A DNA stretch of 64,000 nucleotides from Alphaproteobacteria bacterium (GCA_009694185.1 SHVR01000006.1:1-64000), one strand, 5' to 3'; shown: positions 35,065 through 43,481, numbered from the stretch's first letter. The notes: a model not told the origin generated them from the sequence alone. Numbers and translations: made by a program.

Positions 35065-35093
35065 CTTGACAGGGCGGCCACCACTTCCCATTT
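35065..35093 (+). promoter_or_regulatory. RpoH (sigma32)-like heat-shock promoter before hsp20
   Basis: CTTGACA (35065-35071), 15 bp, then CCCATTT (35087-35093) matches the sigma32 pattern CTTGAAA-N11-16-CCCCATnT. It lies about 120 bp upstream of the small heat-shock gene, which leaves a leader long enough for the structured region described next. Confidence 0.6.
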
Positions 35094-35145
35094 CGTAAAT
35101 CGGTGCGATCGCCAATCGGGATCGTGCCAGTGAATTGACGGAGTG

Positions 35146-35207
35146 CCGCCCTCAGGCGGGTTCGGTCAGATTTGCGGTTCAAACTGCCTATCGCTCAATG
35201 GAGGATA
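35146..35207 (+). promoter_or_regulatory. ROSE-like RNA thermometer in the hsp20 leader
   Basis: Three hairpins can be drawn in the leader. The first is CCGCC-CTCA-GGCGG (35146-35159). The second is a bulged stem pairing GG(T)CAG(A)TTTG with CAAACTGCC (35164-35188). The third pairs TATC(G)CT with AGGATA (35189-35207), burying the ribosome site GGAGGA. The element TCGCT pairing with AGGA around a bulged G fits the UYGCU box that defines ROSE thermometers of alphaproteobacterial small heat-shock genes. I infer translational heat induction. Confidence 0.6.
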
Positions 35208-35212
35208 TGGTC

Positions 35213-35662
35213 ATGCATGCTTTCGACCTCAGCCCGCTCTTTCGGTCCACCGTCGGCTTCGATCGTATGGCGCAGTTGCTCGACCGGGCCCGCGTCGGCG
35301 ACGACGGCACGCCTTACCCGCCCTACAACATCGAGAAGCTCGGCGCCGACCAATACCGCATCCAAATGGCGGTGGCCGGCCTTAACGAATCCGATCTCGA
35401 CATCTCGGTCCAAGACCAAGTGCTGACCGTGCGCGGGCGCGCCCGGCCGACGTCGGAGGCAAACCGCCTCCTGCATCGCGGTATCGCGGGCCGGGCCTTC
35501 GAACGGCGCTTCCAGTTGGCCGAGCATATCGAGGTATCGGCGGCCAAGCTCGAATACGGGCTGCTCGACATCGAGCTCAAGCGCGAGATCCCCGAGGCCA
35601 TGAAGCCCCGGACTATCGCGATCCAGGCGGGTGCCATGGACGCCACGGCCCGGGCCGCCTAA
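35213..35662 (+). CDS. Hsp20 family small heat shock protein
   Basis: A 149-aa ATP-independent holdase (IbpA-like). ATG 35213 (MHAFDLSPLFRSTVGFDRM) is chosen: GGAGGA ends 7 bp upstream, whereas ATG 35207 is too close and ATG 35198 overlaps the Shine-Dalgarno. The alpha-crystallin domain runs from YPPYNIEKLGADQYRIQMAVAGLNESDLDIS through LEYGLLDIELKREIPEAMKPRTIAI, including the family motif AxLxxGLLxIxL. The leader and promoter suggest dual control by RpoH and an RNA thermometer. A perfect terminator follows. Confidence 0.94.
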   Translation: MHAFDLSPLFRSTVGFDRMAQLLDRARVGDDGTPYPPYNIEKLGADQYRIQMAVAGLNESDLDISVQDQVLTVRGRARPTSEANRLLHRGIAGRAFERRFQLAEHIEVSAAKLEYGLLDIELKREIPEAMKPRTIAIQAGAMDATARAA

Positions 35663-35693
35663 CCGATCGAGCTCCGCGCGACACGCAATCGAC

Positions 35694-35726
35694 ACGGCCG
35701 CGGGGGCAACCCCGCGGCCGTTCTCC
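35694..35726 (+). terminator. hairpin terminator after hsp20
   Basis: ACGGCCGCGGGG (35694-35705), loop GCAA, CCCCGCGGCCGT (35710-35721) form a perfect 12-bp stem closed by a GNRA tetraloop, then TTCTCC. The T tract is weak, but the hairpin is very stable and sits 32 bp after the hsp20 stop. Confidence 0.75.
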
Positions 35727-35835
35727 GCCTCCCCATACCCAACTCCCATCACCCCAGCCATAGGGGTTTAATCCCTTATTCATGGACATTTGAGACAAAT
35801 GTGGCACTGGTCCGCCAGTACTGGGGGGCGGCATT

Positions 35836-36905
35836 TTGTCTGAAATCATGCGGCGGTGGGCGGGCCGTTCGTTCATGCTGCTCATCGCGGTCGCGATGGC
35901 CGGCCTGGTCGAGTTCGCCGCCGGCAAGGCGAGCGCCCAAGGGGTGGCGCCGGATAGCGACCCGGCCGTCGTCGGCGCCTATGACGAGGCGTTCAAGGCG
36001 ATGCTTGCCGATCCCGCCACCACCGACAAGATGCTCCGCTACGCCGCGCTGGCCGTGCGGTTGGGCAATTATGAAGCGGCCGTGGCGACGCTCGAACGGT
36101 TGCTGCTTTATGTACCGAAGGCCAGCGAGATGCGCCTCCAGCTCGCCACCCTCTATTACCGACTCGGCTCGTTCGACACGGCCGAGACCTATCTGCGCCG
36201 CATTATCGACGATCCCGAAACATCGGCCGAGTTGCGCCAGACCGCCGAACGGCATCGTGCCGAGGTCCAGAAGCGGCAGAGCCTGCACGGCTTCTCCGGC
36301 CTCGTCGCGGCGGGGATGCGCTACCAGACCAACGCCACCGCCGGGCCGGGCGGTGACCAGATCAGCATTGGTGGTGCCCGCTTCGATCGCAACGTGTTCG
36401 GCAATTTGTTCGACCGCCGCGACGACTATAACGGCTACGTCTATGCGGCGCTGCGGCACGACTACGACTTGGATACCGGCGCCAACGAGGCCTGGCAGAG
36501 CGACATCACCGCCTATATATGGCCCGCCAAATCCAACGTGGTGAACTTGACAGCGGCCTCATCGAATTGCGATCGGGACCGCGTCTGGCCGTGGCCCCGC
36601 AAGACGCGCCCGGCCTCACCATCAGGCCCTATGGGCTGGCGGCGCTGCTTGCCCTCGACGACGCCCGCTACTATCACGGCTTCGGTGGCGGCCTCGCCCT
36701 ACAGAAGACGTTCGGCTCCAGCGTCGCCGTGGAGGCCGGTTACGAGGTGCTGCGCAAGCTGCATCGCGTCGGCGTCGACCGGCCGACCGCCCGCGACCTG
36801 GACAGCGTCCTGCACACCACCCGCGTCAGCACGCGTTTTGCGGTGAGCGCCCGGCAAAGCCTGGATGTCTCGGGTGTGCTGCGCGATGAGGACGCGCGCG
36901 AAGCC
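35836..36905 (+). pseudogene. frameshifted TPR / outer-membrane beta-barrel protein
   Basis: The 5' part (start TTG 35836 or ATG 35848) encodes a signal peptide ending ASA-Q, TPR-like repeats (YAALAVRLGNYEAAVATLERLL; LQLATLYYRLGSFDTAETYLRRII, about 70-130) and then barrel-like strands (GMRYQTNATAGPGG, DDYNGYVYAALRHDYDL). Near 36540 the homology moves to another frame (GELDSGLIELRSGPRLAVAPQDAPGLTIRPYG), and near 36900 it stops in EDAREAFTSRR. The whole resembles surface-assembly or porin-like proteins with N-terminal TPRs. The first break is a 1-base-type frameshift; the second is a junction with a different gene. Confidence 0.6.
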
Positions 36906-37098
36906 TTCACCTCACGGCGCGGAGATGCGCGTCACCAGCATGCTGGGCGAGATGCGGGTGATCAACCGGCCCGGCTTCACCGTCTCGGTGGACAGCGTGC
37001 AGACGCCGCCCAGCCAGCCGCGCCGCATCGACCCGGACGCGCTGGCCAACAAGGTGGCCCAGCTCGAAGGCAATGGCACCGCGTATCGCCCCCTGGAT

Positions 37099-37209
37099 GG
37101 CCAGCCGAACGGCCCGCAGCCGGCCAACAGCCAGCCAAACGGCCCACAGCCGAACGGCCCACAGCCGGCCAACAGCCAGCCGAGCGGCCCACAGCCGAAC
37201 GGCCCGCAA
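37099..37209 (+). repeat. degenerate repeat coding QPNGPQPANS
   Basis: Imperfect repeats of 15-30 bp (variants of CAGCCGAACGGCCCACAGCCG and GCCAACAGCCAGCC) encode QPNGPQPANSQPNGPQPNGPQ and on to QPSGPQPNGPQF. The array lies in the low-complexity tail of the FecR-like remnant and continues in weaker form to about 37260. Confidence 0.75.
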
Positions 37210-37962
37210 TTCGTCGCCAACCAACCGAGCGGTCCGCAACCGAGCGCTCCCCAACAGCCTGGAGCCCCAGCCCCACAGCCCGCGGGCGGCCCCGGGCCGA
37301 TCGCCTCGGGGCAGAATTTCCTGACCGTGCCACCCGGCGCGCCATTGCCGCCCGGCGCCAGCACGCTGGGTGTCACGGCGGCAGTGGACCGGCCCGATGG
37401 TCAGCGCGACATCGTGGTGGTGCCGCGCGGCGAGCCATTGCCGCCCGGCGGTCAGGTCCTGGGTCTGGCGGTCCTGCCGGGACAGCCGCTTACCCAGCCA
37501 GCGCCGGACAATATAGCGCTCAAGCCCGTCGCCCCATCCCCGCCCGACGCGGCGCCGCAAACACCGAACGAGGCGCGTCCGAACGCCGTTCAAACGGCGG
37601 TGCAGTCGTCCACCAATGCGCGAATGGCCGCCCCGTCTGGCAACAACCCACCCAGCGGCGGCGGCCCCAACAATCAACCGCCGGCGGTCGGGCCAGCGCC
37701 GGCCATGCCGGGAATCTCAAACCCAGCGAACAGCGGCCCGCCCATTGGCGGAATAGGCCCTGTCACCCCGCCGCCCCGGATAGAGGCGGTACAGAAAGGC
37801 CTGGCCACCACGGGCTTCGCGCGAGGGCCCGACGTCGCCTTCGCCCAACCGCCGAGGCCGCCGATGGTCACACCACTGCCACAGCAGATCGTCGGTGCCG
37901 CCCGCGACATCGGCGACGCCGCGCAGCGCCAGACGATGGCCCGTCCCATGATGCCGCCACCC

Positions 37963-38070
37963 GGGATGATGCCGGCGCTTGGGACGATGCCGGCGTCTGG
38001 GATGATGCCGGCGTCTGGGATGATGCCGGCGTCTGGGATGATGCCGGCGTCTGGGATGATGCCGGCGCCC
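37963..38070 (+). repeat. 18-bp tandem repeat, six units
   Basis: Six consecutive 18-bp units of GGGATGATGCCGGCGTCT run from 37963 to 38070. Units 3-5 are identical, units 1 and 6 differ at the last three bases and unit 2 has one change. In the frame of the FecR-like tail they encode GMMPAS. The near-identity of the inner units implies recent expansion by slippage. Confidence 0.92.
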
Positions 38071-38350
38071 GGCATGCTGCCACCCCCTGGCATGACACCC
38101 ATTCAAGGCGTGGCGCCGGCGCTGCCGCCGACCCGCACCATAACACCGCTGCCAACCCTGCCGCCGCCGGGCGTCCTGACACCGCTACCACCGCCGGGCG
38201 GCCTAGCACCACCACCCCCACCCCCACCCGTGCCGCCGCTCGCCCGGCGCCGAATGTAATTGCCGGCGCGCCTGCAAAAGCCGGTGGAAATTGCATTGGA
38301 TTGCCATTATCTTGTCGGTCTTCATTCAACCAAGGAAAGGAGGTGATCCT

Positions 38351-38422
38351 GTGTCCAATCGCCAACTTCGGTCGATCGCCGCCGTGACCAGGATCGCTGC
38401 CCAGGCAGGGGTTCGAGCCTAA
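38351..38422 (+). CDS. 23-codon micro-ORF behind a 15-nt perfect Shine-Dalgarno
   Basis: GTG 38351 to TAA 38422 encodes MSNRQLRSIAAVTRIAAQAGVRA, a small basic amphipathic peptide, too short for the track. The bases GAAAGGAGGTGATCC (38335-38349) are an exact 15-nt complement of the usual 16S rRNA 3' end (GGATCACCTCCTTTC); the GGAGG core is 7 bp from GTG. A 6-bp hairpin (38437-38454) and a strong terminator follow the stop. This looks like a deliberate expression unit or a leader/decoy RNA. I do not recognise the peptide. Confidence 0.5.
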   Translation: MSNRQLRSIAAVTRIAAQAGVRA

Positions 38423-38468
38423 TGGTGTAAGGCGTCGCGGCCTCGACCGGCCGCAAGGTTTGACGAGA

Positions 38469-38503
38469 GAAGGGCCGTCCGCCAGGGCGGCTCTTCTTTG
38501 TTT
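38469..38503 (+). terminator. rho-independent terminator after the micro-ORF
   Basis: GAAGGGCCGTCC (38469-38480), loop GCCA, GGGCGGCTCTTC (38485-38496) form a 12-bp stem with two G-U pairs, followed by TTTGTTT. It closes the short unit starting near 38335 and separates it from the hydantoinase genes. Confidence 0.85.
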
Positions 38504-38560
38504 GCGTACGCGCCGGAATCGGCGATCATGGCCGGCCCGACCAAAACGGAGGACGCCCCC

Positions 38561-39136
38561 ATGACCGCCGACCCCAACCGCGTGATCTACACTGGAGAAA
38601 ATCCCTTCCTCCGCCTGAGCACGACCGACAGCGACAACTACAGCTCCAACGCCAGCTTCTGGCGCACCCTGATCTCTCCTGCCGGGCCCGGCCATGTCCT
38701 CTATCTGAAGAGCGAGCTGACCGAAAACAAGTGGCGCATCTATTCCGACAATATCGCGATGGCGCGATGGCTACAGTCGACCATCCAGGGCAACCTCAAT
38801 GCCGAGCTTCTCGATCCGACCATTCCCGTCGTCGACAGCCAGTTCGCCCGCACCGGCGACGCGCGCGACTTTTGGACCGAGAGCCTCAAGTCGAGCGACG
38901 GCGAAATCGCGCTCACCTGGTATCAGATGGGCGACCCGCTGTTGGTCCACACCCAGCCGAACGCGGTTCCGGGGCGGCCCTACGGGGTTGCGACGATGCT
39001 GATCCCGGCGGCCGGTACCAGGCTGACGCGCAACGGGACGTCGGCGGTCGGGCGGTCCTGGCCGCGCGTACGCGAGAACCGTCCCTTCTCCACCTCGGCG
39101 CTGGCATTTTCCGAAAGCTGGACCGAGGCCAGATAG
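38561..39136 (+). CDS. hypothetical protein upstream of hydantoinase pair 2
   Basis: A 191-aa soluble protein from ATG 38561, preceded by GGAGGA at 7 bp; ATG 38528 and the track start are less well placed. The sequence (VIYTGENPFLRLSTTDSDNYSSNASFWRTLISPAG, then WRIYSDNIAMARWLQ and LTWYQMGDPLLVHTQP) has no signal peptide or membrane segment and I do not recognise a family. It lies 27 bp before hyuA on the same strand, so a role linked to hydantoinase substrate handling is possible but unproven. Confidence 0.7.
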   Translation: MTADPNRVIYTGENPFLRLSTTDSDNYSSNASFWRTLISPAGPGHVLYLKSELTENKWRIYSDNIAMARWLQSTIQGNLNAELLDPTIPVVDSQFARTGDARDFWTESLKSSDGEIALTWYQMGDPLLVHTQPNAVPGRPYGVATMLIPAAGTRLTRNGTSAVGRSWPRVRENRPFSTSALAFSESWTEAR

Positions 39137-39163
39137 GCGATCGATACGTCGGGGGGAAGCGAA

Positions 39164-41203
39164 ATGTCCGACTGGCAGGTAGGCGTGGACGTGGGCGGCA
39201 CGTTCACGGACGTGGTGGCCGTCAATCCGGCGGCCGGGAGTTTCCGGGTCGGCAAGGTGCCATCGACCGCCGAGAACCAGGCCCATGGGGTGATCGCCGG
39301 CCTGAAGTCGGTCGACGTGCCGCTCGACCGGGTGGCCGCCTTCGTCCACGCCACCACGGTCGGCACCAATGCTGTCCTGGAGCGCAAGGGTGTCGCCTGC
39401 GGCCTGATTACCACCCGGGGCTTTCGCGACGTGCTCGAACTCGGCCGCCGTACCCGGCCGAACCCCTATGGCATGACCGGCAGCTTCGAGGCGGTGATTC
39501 CCCGCCGGCTCCGCCTCGAAGTCCCCGAACGGGTCGATGCCGCCGGCCGCGTGCTGGAGCCGCTCGACGAGGGGGCTGTGCGAACCGCCGTCGCCGAGCT
39601 GCTGCGCCTCGGCGCCGAGGCCCTCGTTATCCACTTCATTCACGCCTACGCCAACCCCGCGCATGAACTCAGGGCCGCGGCGATCGCGCGCGAACTTTGG
39701 CCCACACCCTATGTCACCGTCGGCCACGAGATTCTGCGCGAAGTGCGGGAGTTCGAACGCGGCTCGACGGCCGCGGTCAACGCCTATATCCAGCCGATCA
39801 TCTCGCGTTATCTCTCGCGTCTTTCGGGCGAGCTTGGCCGCAACGGTTTCCCACACGATCTCTTAATCATGCAAGGCAACGCCGGCACCATGACCGTGCC
39901 CACGGCCAGCGACCATGCCGTCCAGACGGTCATGTCCGGGCCGGCGGCGGGCGCCTTGGCGGCGGCTCAAATCGGCCACGAAGCGGGTTTCCGCAACGTG
40001 ATTGCCTGCGACATGGGCGGCACCAGCTTCGATGTCAGCGTGATCCGGGACGGCGTGCCCGCGATCTCGGCCGAGAAAGACATCGCCTACGGCGTGCCGG
40101 TGCGGGTGCCCATGATCGACATCCACACGATCGGCGCCGGTGGCGGCTCGATCGCGCGGGTCGACCGGGCCGGCATTCTTCAGGTTGGCCCCGAAAGCGC
40201 GGGCTCCAGGCCGGGGCCGATCTGCTATGGCCGGGGCGGCGGCGAGCCCACCGTGACCGATGCCAACCTGGTGCTGGGCCGGCTCGATCCGGCCGCCATG
40301 GCCGGCGTGACGGAGGGCGTGTCCATCGAGGCCGTGCGGGAAATATTGCTCGAGAAGATCGGCCGCCCGCTCGGGCTGGACGCGGTTGCGGCGGCGGCCG
40401 CCATCATCGCGGTTGCGACCAACCACCTGGGCGGCGCCATCCGGCTCGTTTCGATCGAACGCGGCCAGGACCCGCGCGACTTTGCCCTCTTTGCCTTTGG
40501 CGGCGCCGGCCCCCTGCACGCGACGGCGCTCGCCGCCGAGCTCGGCGTGCCGCAAGTGCTGGTGCCACGGTTTCCGGGGGCGACCTCGGCGCTCGGCTGC
40601 ATCCTGGCCGACGTGCGCCACGATTATGTGCGGACCGTGGCGGTCCCCCTCCTCGATGCCGATGCGAGTGCGGCGGAAGCGATCCTGGCGGAACAGGCGG
40701 CGCTCGGTCGGGCCGCGATCGAGAGCGATGCGGTGCCGATCACCGGCATGGTCGTCCAACATGAAGCCGACCTCTTGTTCAGCGGCCAGAGCCATGTGTT
40801 TCGCGTGCCCGTGTCGGCGCCGCCCTTCGACCGGCAACAGGTGATGGCGACATTCGTCCGGCACTACAAGGAGCGCTTCGACATCGAGCTCGGCGAGATG
40901 CGCGCCATGCTGACCAATCTGCGTACCACCGTCCTCGGCACCCGAGCCAAGGTCCCCATGACACTCTTCGCCCCAGCCGGGGCCGGCGGCGCGCCCGCGC
41001 CGAGGGCGACGCGCGATGTGTACTTCGCCGGCGCCTGGCACAAGACGCCCATCTATCGGCGCGACGTCCTGCTGCCCGGCATCGAACTCAAGGGGCCCGC
41101 CATCGTCGAACAGATGGACGCCACCACCGTCGTCGACCCGGGCGCCCGGCTCAGGGTCGATGCCATCGGCAATCTCATCATTACCGTCGGAGCACGCCCA
41201 TGA
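39164..41203 (+). CDS. hydantoinase A/oxoprolinase family protein (pair 2)
   Basis: A 679-aa HyuA-type subunit. MSDWQVGVDVGGTFTDVVAVNP opens the ATPase fold, FVHATTVGTNAVLERKG is near residue 65, LIMQGNAGTMTVPTASDHAVQTVMSGPAAGALAAA near 235-265, VIACDMGGTSFDVSVIRDG near 280, IGAGGGSIARVDRAG near 325 and LFAFGGAGPLHATALAAEL near 445. It differs clearly from pair 1 and is not a recent duplicate. It overlaps hyuB by 4 bp (ATGA). The leader has GGGGGAAG before the ATG. Confidence 0.92.
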   Translation: MSDWQVGVDVGGTFTDVVAVNPAAGSFRVGKVPSTAENQAHGVIAGLKSVDVPLDRVAAFVHATTVGTNAVLERKGVACGLITTRGFRDVLELGRRTRPNPYGMTGSFEAVIPRRLRLEVPERVDAAGRVLEPLDEGAVRTAVAELLRLGAEALVIHFIHAYANPAHELRAAAIARELWPTPYVTVGHEILREVREFERGSTAAVNAYIQPIISRYLSRLSGELGRNGFPHDLLIMQGNAGTMTVPTASDHAVQTVMSGPAAGALAAAQIGHEAGFRNVIACDMGGTSFDVSVIRDGVPAISAEKDIAYGVPVRVPMIDIHTIGAGGGSIARVDRAGILQVGPESAGSRPGPICYGRGGGEPTVTDANLVLGRLDPAAMAGVTEGVSIEAVREILLEKIGRPLGLDAVAAAAAIIAVATNHLGGAIRLVSIERGQDPRDFALFAFGGAGPLHATALAAELGVPQVLVPRFPGATSALGCILADVRHDYVRTVAVPLLDADASAAEAILAEQAALGRAAIESDAVPITGMVVQHEADLLFSGQSHVFRVPVSAPPFDRQQVMATFVRHYKERFDIELGEMRAMLTNLRTTVLGTRAKVPMTLFAPAGAGGAPAPRATRDVYFAGAWHKTPIYRRDVLLPGIELKGPAIVEQMDATTVVDPGARLRVDAIGNLIITVGARP

Positions 41204-42933
41204 CCCTCGACCCCGTCCAGCTCGCGGTCATCCAGAACGGTCTGAAACAAGTCGCGACCGAGATGGACCTGGTGCATGAGAAGACCTCCTTCTCGCCGGT
41301 CATTTCCGAAGGTTTCGACCGCTCGAACGGCATCTACGACCGGCTCACCGGAGACGTCATCGCCCAAGGGGAGATCGGCCTGCCGATCTTCATCGGCGTG
41401 ATGCAGTTCACGACCCAGGAAGTAATTCGCCTGCGCCGGGACCTGGAGCCCGGCGACATCGTGCTGATCAACGATCCCTATCTGGGCGGTACCCATCTCA
41501 TGGACGTGAAGATGGTCACCCCCTTCTATTATCGGGGAAAGCACTGGTGCTATCTCTCGAACACCGGCCATTGGCCGGACACGGGCGGCATGGTTCCGGG
41601 CGGCTTCAACAGCACGGCGACCGAAATTCAACAGGAGGGCTTGCGCATCCCGCCGGTCAAGCTCTATCGCCGGGGCGAGATCGACCAAGACCTGCTGGCC
41701 ATGGTGCTCAGTAATATCCGCGTCCCCGACGAGCGGATCGGCGACATCAAGGCGCAAGTCGGCGCCATCAAGGTGGGCGAGCGGCGGCTGACCGAACTCC
41801 TCGACCGCTACGGCGTCGAGACCGTGGACGCCGCCATCGTCGAGCTGAAGACCCGCTCCGAGCGCCAGATGCGCGCCTATATCGAGAACGTGCCCGACGG
41901 CACCTACCACTTCACGGCCTATCTCGACAGCGACGGCGTGGTGTTCGAGAAGATCGCCATTCGCCTCGACATGAAGGTCGCGGGCTCGGACATCTATTTC
42001 GACTTTTCGAAATCCGACCCGCCCTGCGCCGGGCCGATGAACGCGCCCTGGGCGTCGGCCAAGTCGGCCGTCTATGTGGCCATGAAGCACATCTTCCCGG
42101 ATGTGCCGATCAATACCGGCTGTTTTGCACCACTGCATGTCGCCAAGCCCGACGGCACGTTCCTGGTGGCGGAATATCCGCGTCCGGTGGCCGGCGCCGC
42201 GGCCGAGGTGTCGCAGCGGGTCATGGAATCCGTGTTCGGCGCCATGGCCCAGGCGATCCCCGAACGCATGTTCGCGGCACCCGCCGGCACCAGCGGTAAT
42301 TTCAGCATCGGCGGATGGGACCCCGAGGCCAAGCGCCACTACATCATGTACATGTTCAGCGGCGGCGGTTATGGCGGCTGGTGGGAGACCGACGGCCTCA
42401 CCAATGGTTGCTCGTCGGTTGGCATCTCCAAGACTCAGCCCATCGAGATTTTGGAGCAGCATTACCCCATCCTCTATGAGGAATATGCGCTCCGCGAGGG
42501 CTCGGGCGGCCCCGGGCGCCATCGCGGCGGCTTCGGCGTGAACTACCGGGTGCGCCTGTTGCGCGGCACCGGCAAGGCCTCCTTCGTCATGGATCATGGC
42601 GTGGTGGGCCCACCTGGCATCATTGGCGGCGGCGAGGGTGGCCGTAATGAGGTCGCGGTCTGCCAGTCCGAAACCGTCACCTGGCCCGAGCACGTCTCGA
42701 AGGGCGAGGGCTATCCCCTGCGGCCGGGCGATTGGGTGCAAGTGCGCACGCCCGGCGGTGGCGGCTATGGCGACCCGCGCCAGCGCGATCCCGCCGCCGT
42801 CCAGCGCGACGTGGCCTATGGCCGCATATCGGTCGAGGCGGCGCGCGCGGAGTATGGCGTCGTGCTGGCGCCCTCGGGTGAGGTGGATGCGAGTGGCACG
42901 GCGGCGGCGCGCAAGGGCGCCCACGCCGCCTAG
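41200..42933 (+). CDS. hydantoinase B/oxoprolinase family protein (pair 2)
   Basis: A 577-aa HyuB-type subunit, the obligate partner of the preceding gene. Recognisable are LVHEKTSFSPVISEGFDRSNGIYD near residue 25, LEPGDIVLINDPYLGGTHLMDVKMVTPFYYRGK near 85, NEVAVCQSE and the C-terminal LRPGDWVQVRTPGGGGYGDPRQRDP. The 4-bp overlap with hyuA implies equal expression. The substrate is unknown; amide, imide or ketone compounds are known for the family. Confidence 0.92.
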   Translation: MTLDPVQLAVIQNGLKQVATEMDLVHEKTSFSPVISEGFDRSNGIYDRLTGDVIAQGEIGLPIFIGVMQFTTQEVIRLRRDLEPGDIVLINDPYLGGTHLMDVKMVTPFYYRGKHWCYLSNTGHWPDTGGMVPGGFNSTATEIQQEGLRIPPVKLYRRGEIDQDLLAMVLSNIRVPDERIGDIKAQVGAIKVGERRLTELLDRYGVETVDAAIVELKTRSERQMRAYIENVPDGTYHFTAYLDSDGVVFEKIAIRLDMKVAGSDIYFDFSKSDPPCAGPMNAPWASAKSAVYVAMKHIFPDVPINTGCFAPLHVAKPDGTFLVAEYPRPVAGAAAEVSQRVMESVFGAMAQAIPERMFAAPAGTSGNFSIGGWDPEAKRHYIMYMFSGGGYGGWWETDGLTNGCSSVGISKTQPIEILEQHYPILYEEYALREGSGGPGRHRGGFGVNYRVRLLRGTGKASFVMDHGVVGPPGIIGGGEGGRNEVAVCQSETVTWPEHVSKGEGYPLRPGDWVQVRTPGGGGYGDPRQRDPAAVQRDVAYGRISVEAARAEYGVVLAPSGEVDASGTAAARKGAHAA

Positions 42934-43454
42934 GGTTGGCTCAACAGCTTCAGGCGCAGCTCCGTATCGACATAGCTGTCACCGACCTTCATGGCCCTGG
43001 GCTCGACGCCATAGGCATCGAACCCCCAGCGGTCATAGAACCGCCGGGCGCGCGTGTTCGGCATGTCGACATGCAGCGTGATTTGCTCGACCTGGGCGCG
43101 CGCGTGATCCAAGAGCGCTTGCATCAAGGCGTCGGCCATGCTCCCACCCCGGGCGCTCTGCGCCACATACATGCCCCAGAGATGGCCCTTATGGGCGAGC
43201 TTCAGGAGCGGCGGTATAGCCAAGGCCACGACGCCCTGGAGCCGGCCGTCGACGAACCCGCCAAAGACCGCATTGTCGGCCAGGATGCCCTCGACCACCG
43301 TCCGCGGCCTGTGCTGCTCATCCTCGACGGCCGCGCCGAAATAGTCGGGATGGCGCCCGAGCGCCTCGAGCCGCAACGCCTGGTAGGCATCGGCGTCGCC
43401 CGGCGTCAGGCGCCGGATGACATAAGTCTTGGGGCTCATACCGTCATGGCTCAC
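42930..43454 (-). CDS. GNAT family N-acetyltransferase
   Basis: A 174-aa acetyl-CoA-dependent transferase. IRRLTPGDADAYQALRLEAL opens the fold; LWGMYVAQSARGGSMADALMQALLDHA (about 92-118) covers the acetyl-CoA binding motif A, with RGGSMAD in place of the classic RGxGxG/A; NTRARRFYDRWGFDAYGVEPRAM (about 133-155) is the usual C-terminal motif. Acceptor unknown. Its 3' end overlaps the hyuB stop region by 4 bp in convergent orientation. Confidence 0.88.
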   Translation of the reverse strand: MSHDGMSPKTYVIRRLTPGDADAYQALRLEALGRHPDYFGAAVEDEQHRPRTVVEGILADNAVFGGFVDGRLQGVVALAIPPLLKLAHKGHLWGMYVAQSARGGSMADALMQALLDHARAQVEQITLHVDMPNTRARRFYDRWGFDAYGVEPRAMKVGDSYVDTELRLKLLSQP

Positions 43455-43481
43455 GAAATCATCCCTTCACCCGGGAAGCCT

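Larger units (their letters stand above)
36900..38259 (+). pseudogene. FecR-like C-terminal remnant with Pro-rich tail
   Basis: This frame reads EMRVTSMLGEMRVINRPGFTVSVDSVQTPPSQP, which resembles the end of FecR-domain periplasmic proteins, followed by a long low-complexity tail rich in Pro, Gln, Gly and Met up to TAA 38259. The tail contains two VPPGAPLPPG/VPRGEPLPPGG elements and two repeat arrays. No FecR N-terminus or start codon belongs to it; the track ORF from 36865 uses a fortuitous ATG. I read it as the 3' part of a fecR-like gene fused to the barrel gene by a deletion. Confidence 0.5.

Noticed and set aside
37963-38070. The 18-bp repeats as a CRISPR array
   Set aside because: Units are directly contiguous with no spacers and keep a reading frame, so they are a coding minisatellite.
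36519-38387. 622-aa ORF as one intact gene
   Set aside because: Only the first 130 residues look like protein homologous to the upstream barrel gene; the rest is an out-of-frame reading of the Pro-rich repeats.
38401-38440. tRNA-like GGGTTCGAGCC sequence after the micro-ORF
   Set aside because: A T-arm-like string occurs, but no acceptor stem, anticodon arm or D-arm can be built around it.
41053-42924. 623-aa minus-strand ORF opposite hyuB
   Set aside because: Antisense frame without motifs; hyuB on the plus strand is complete and overlaps hyuA as expected.
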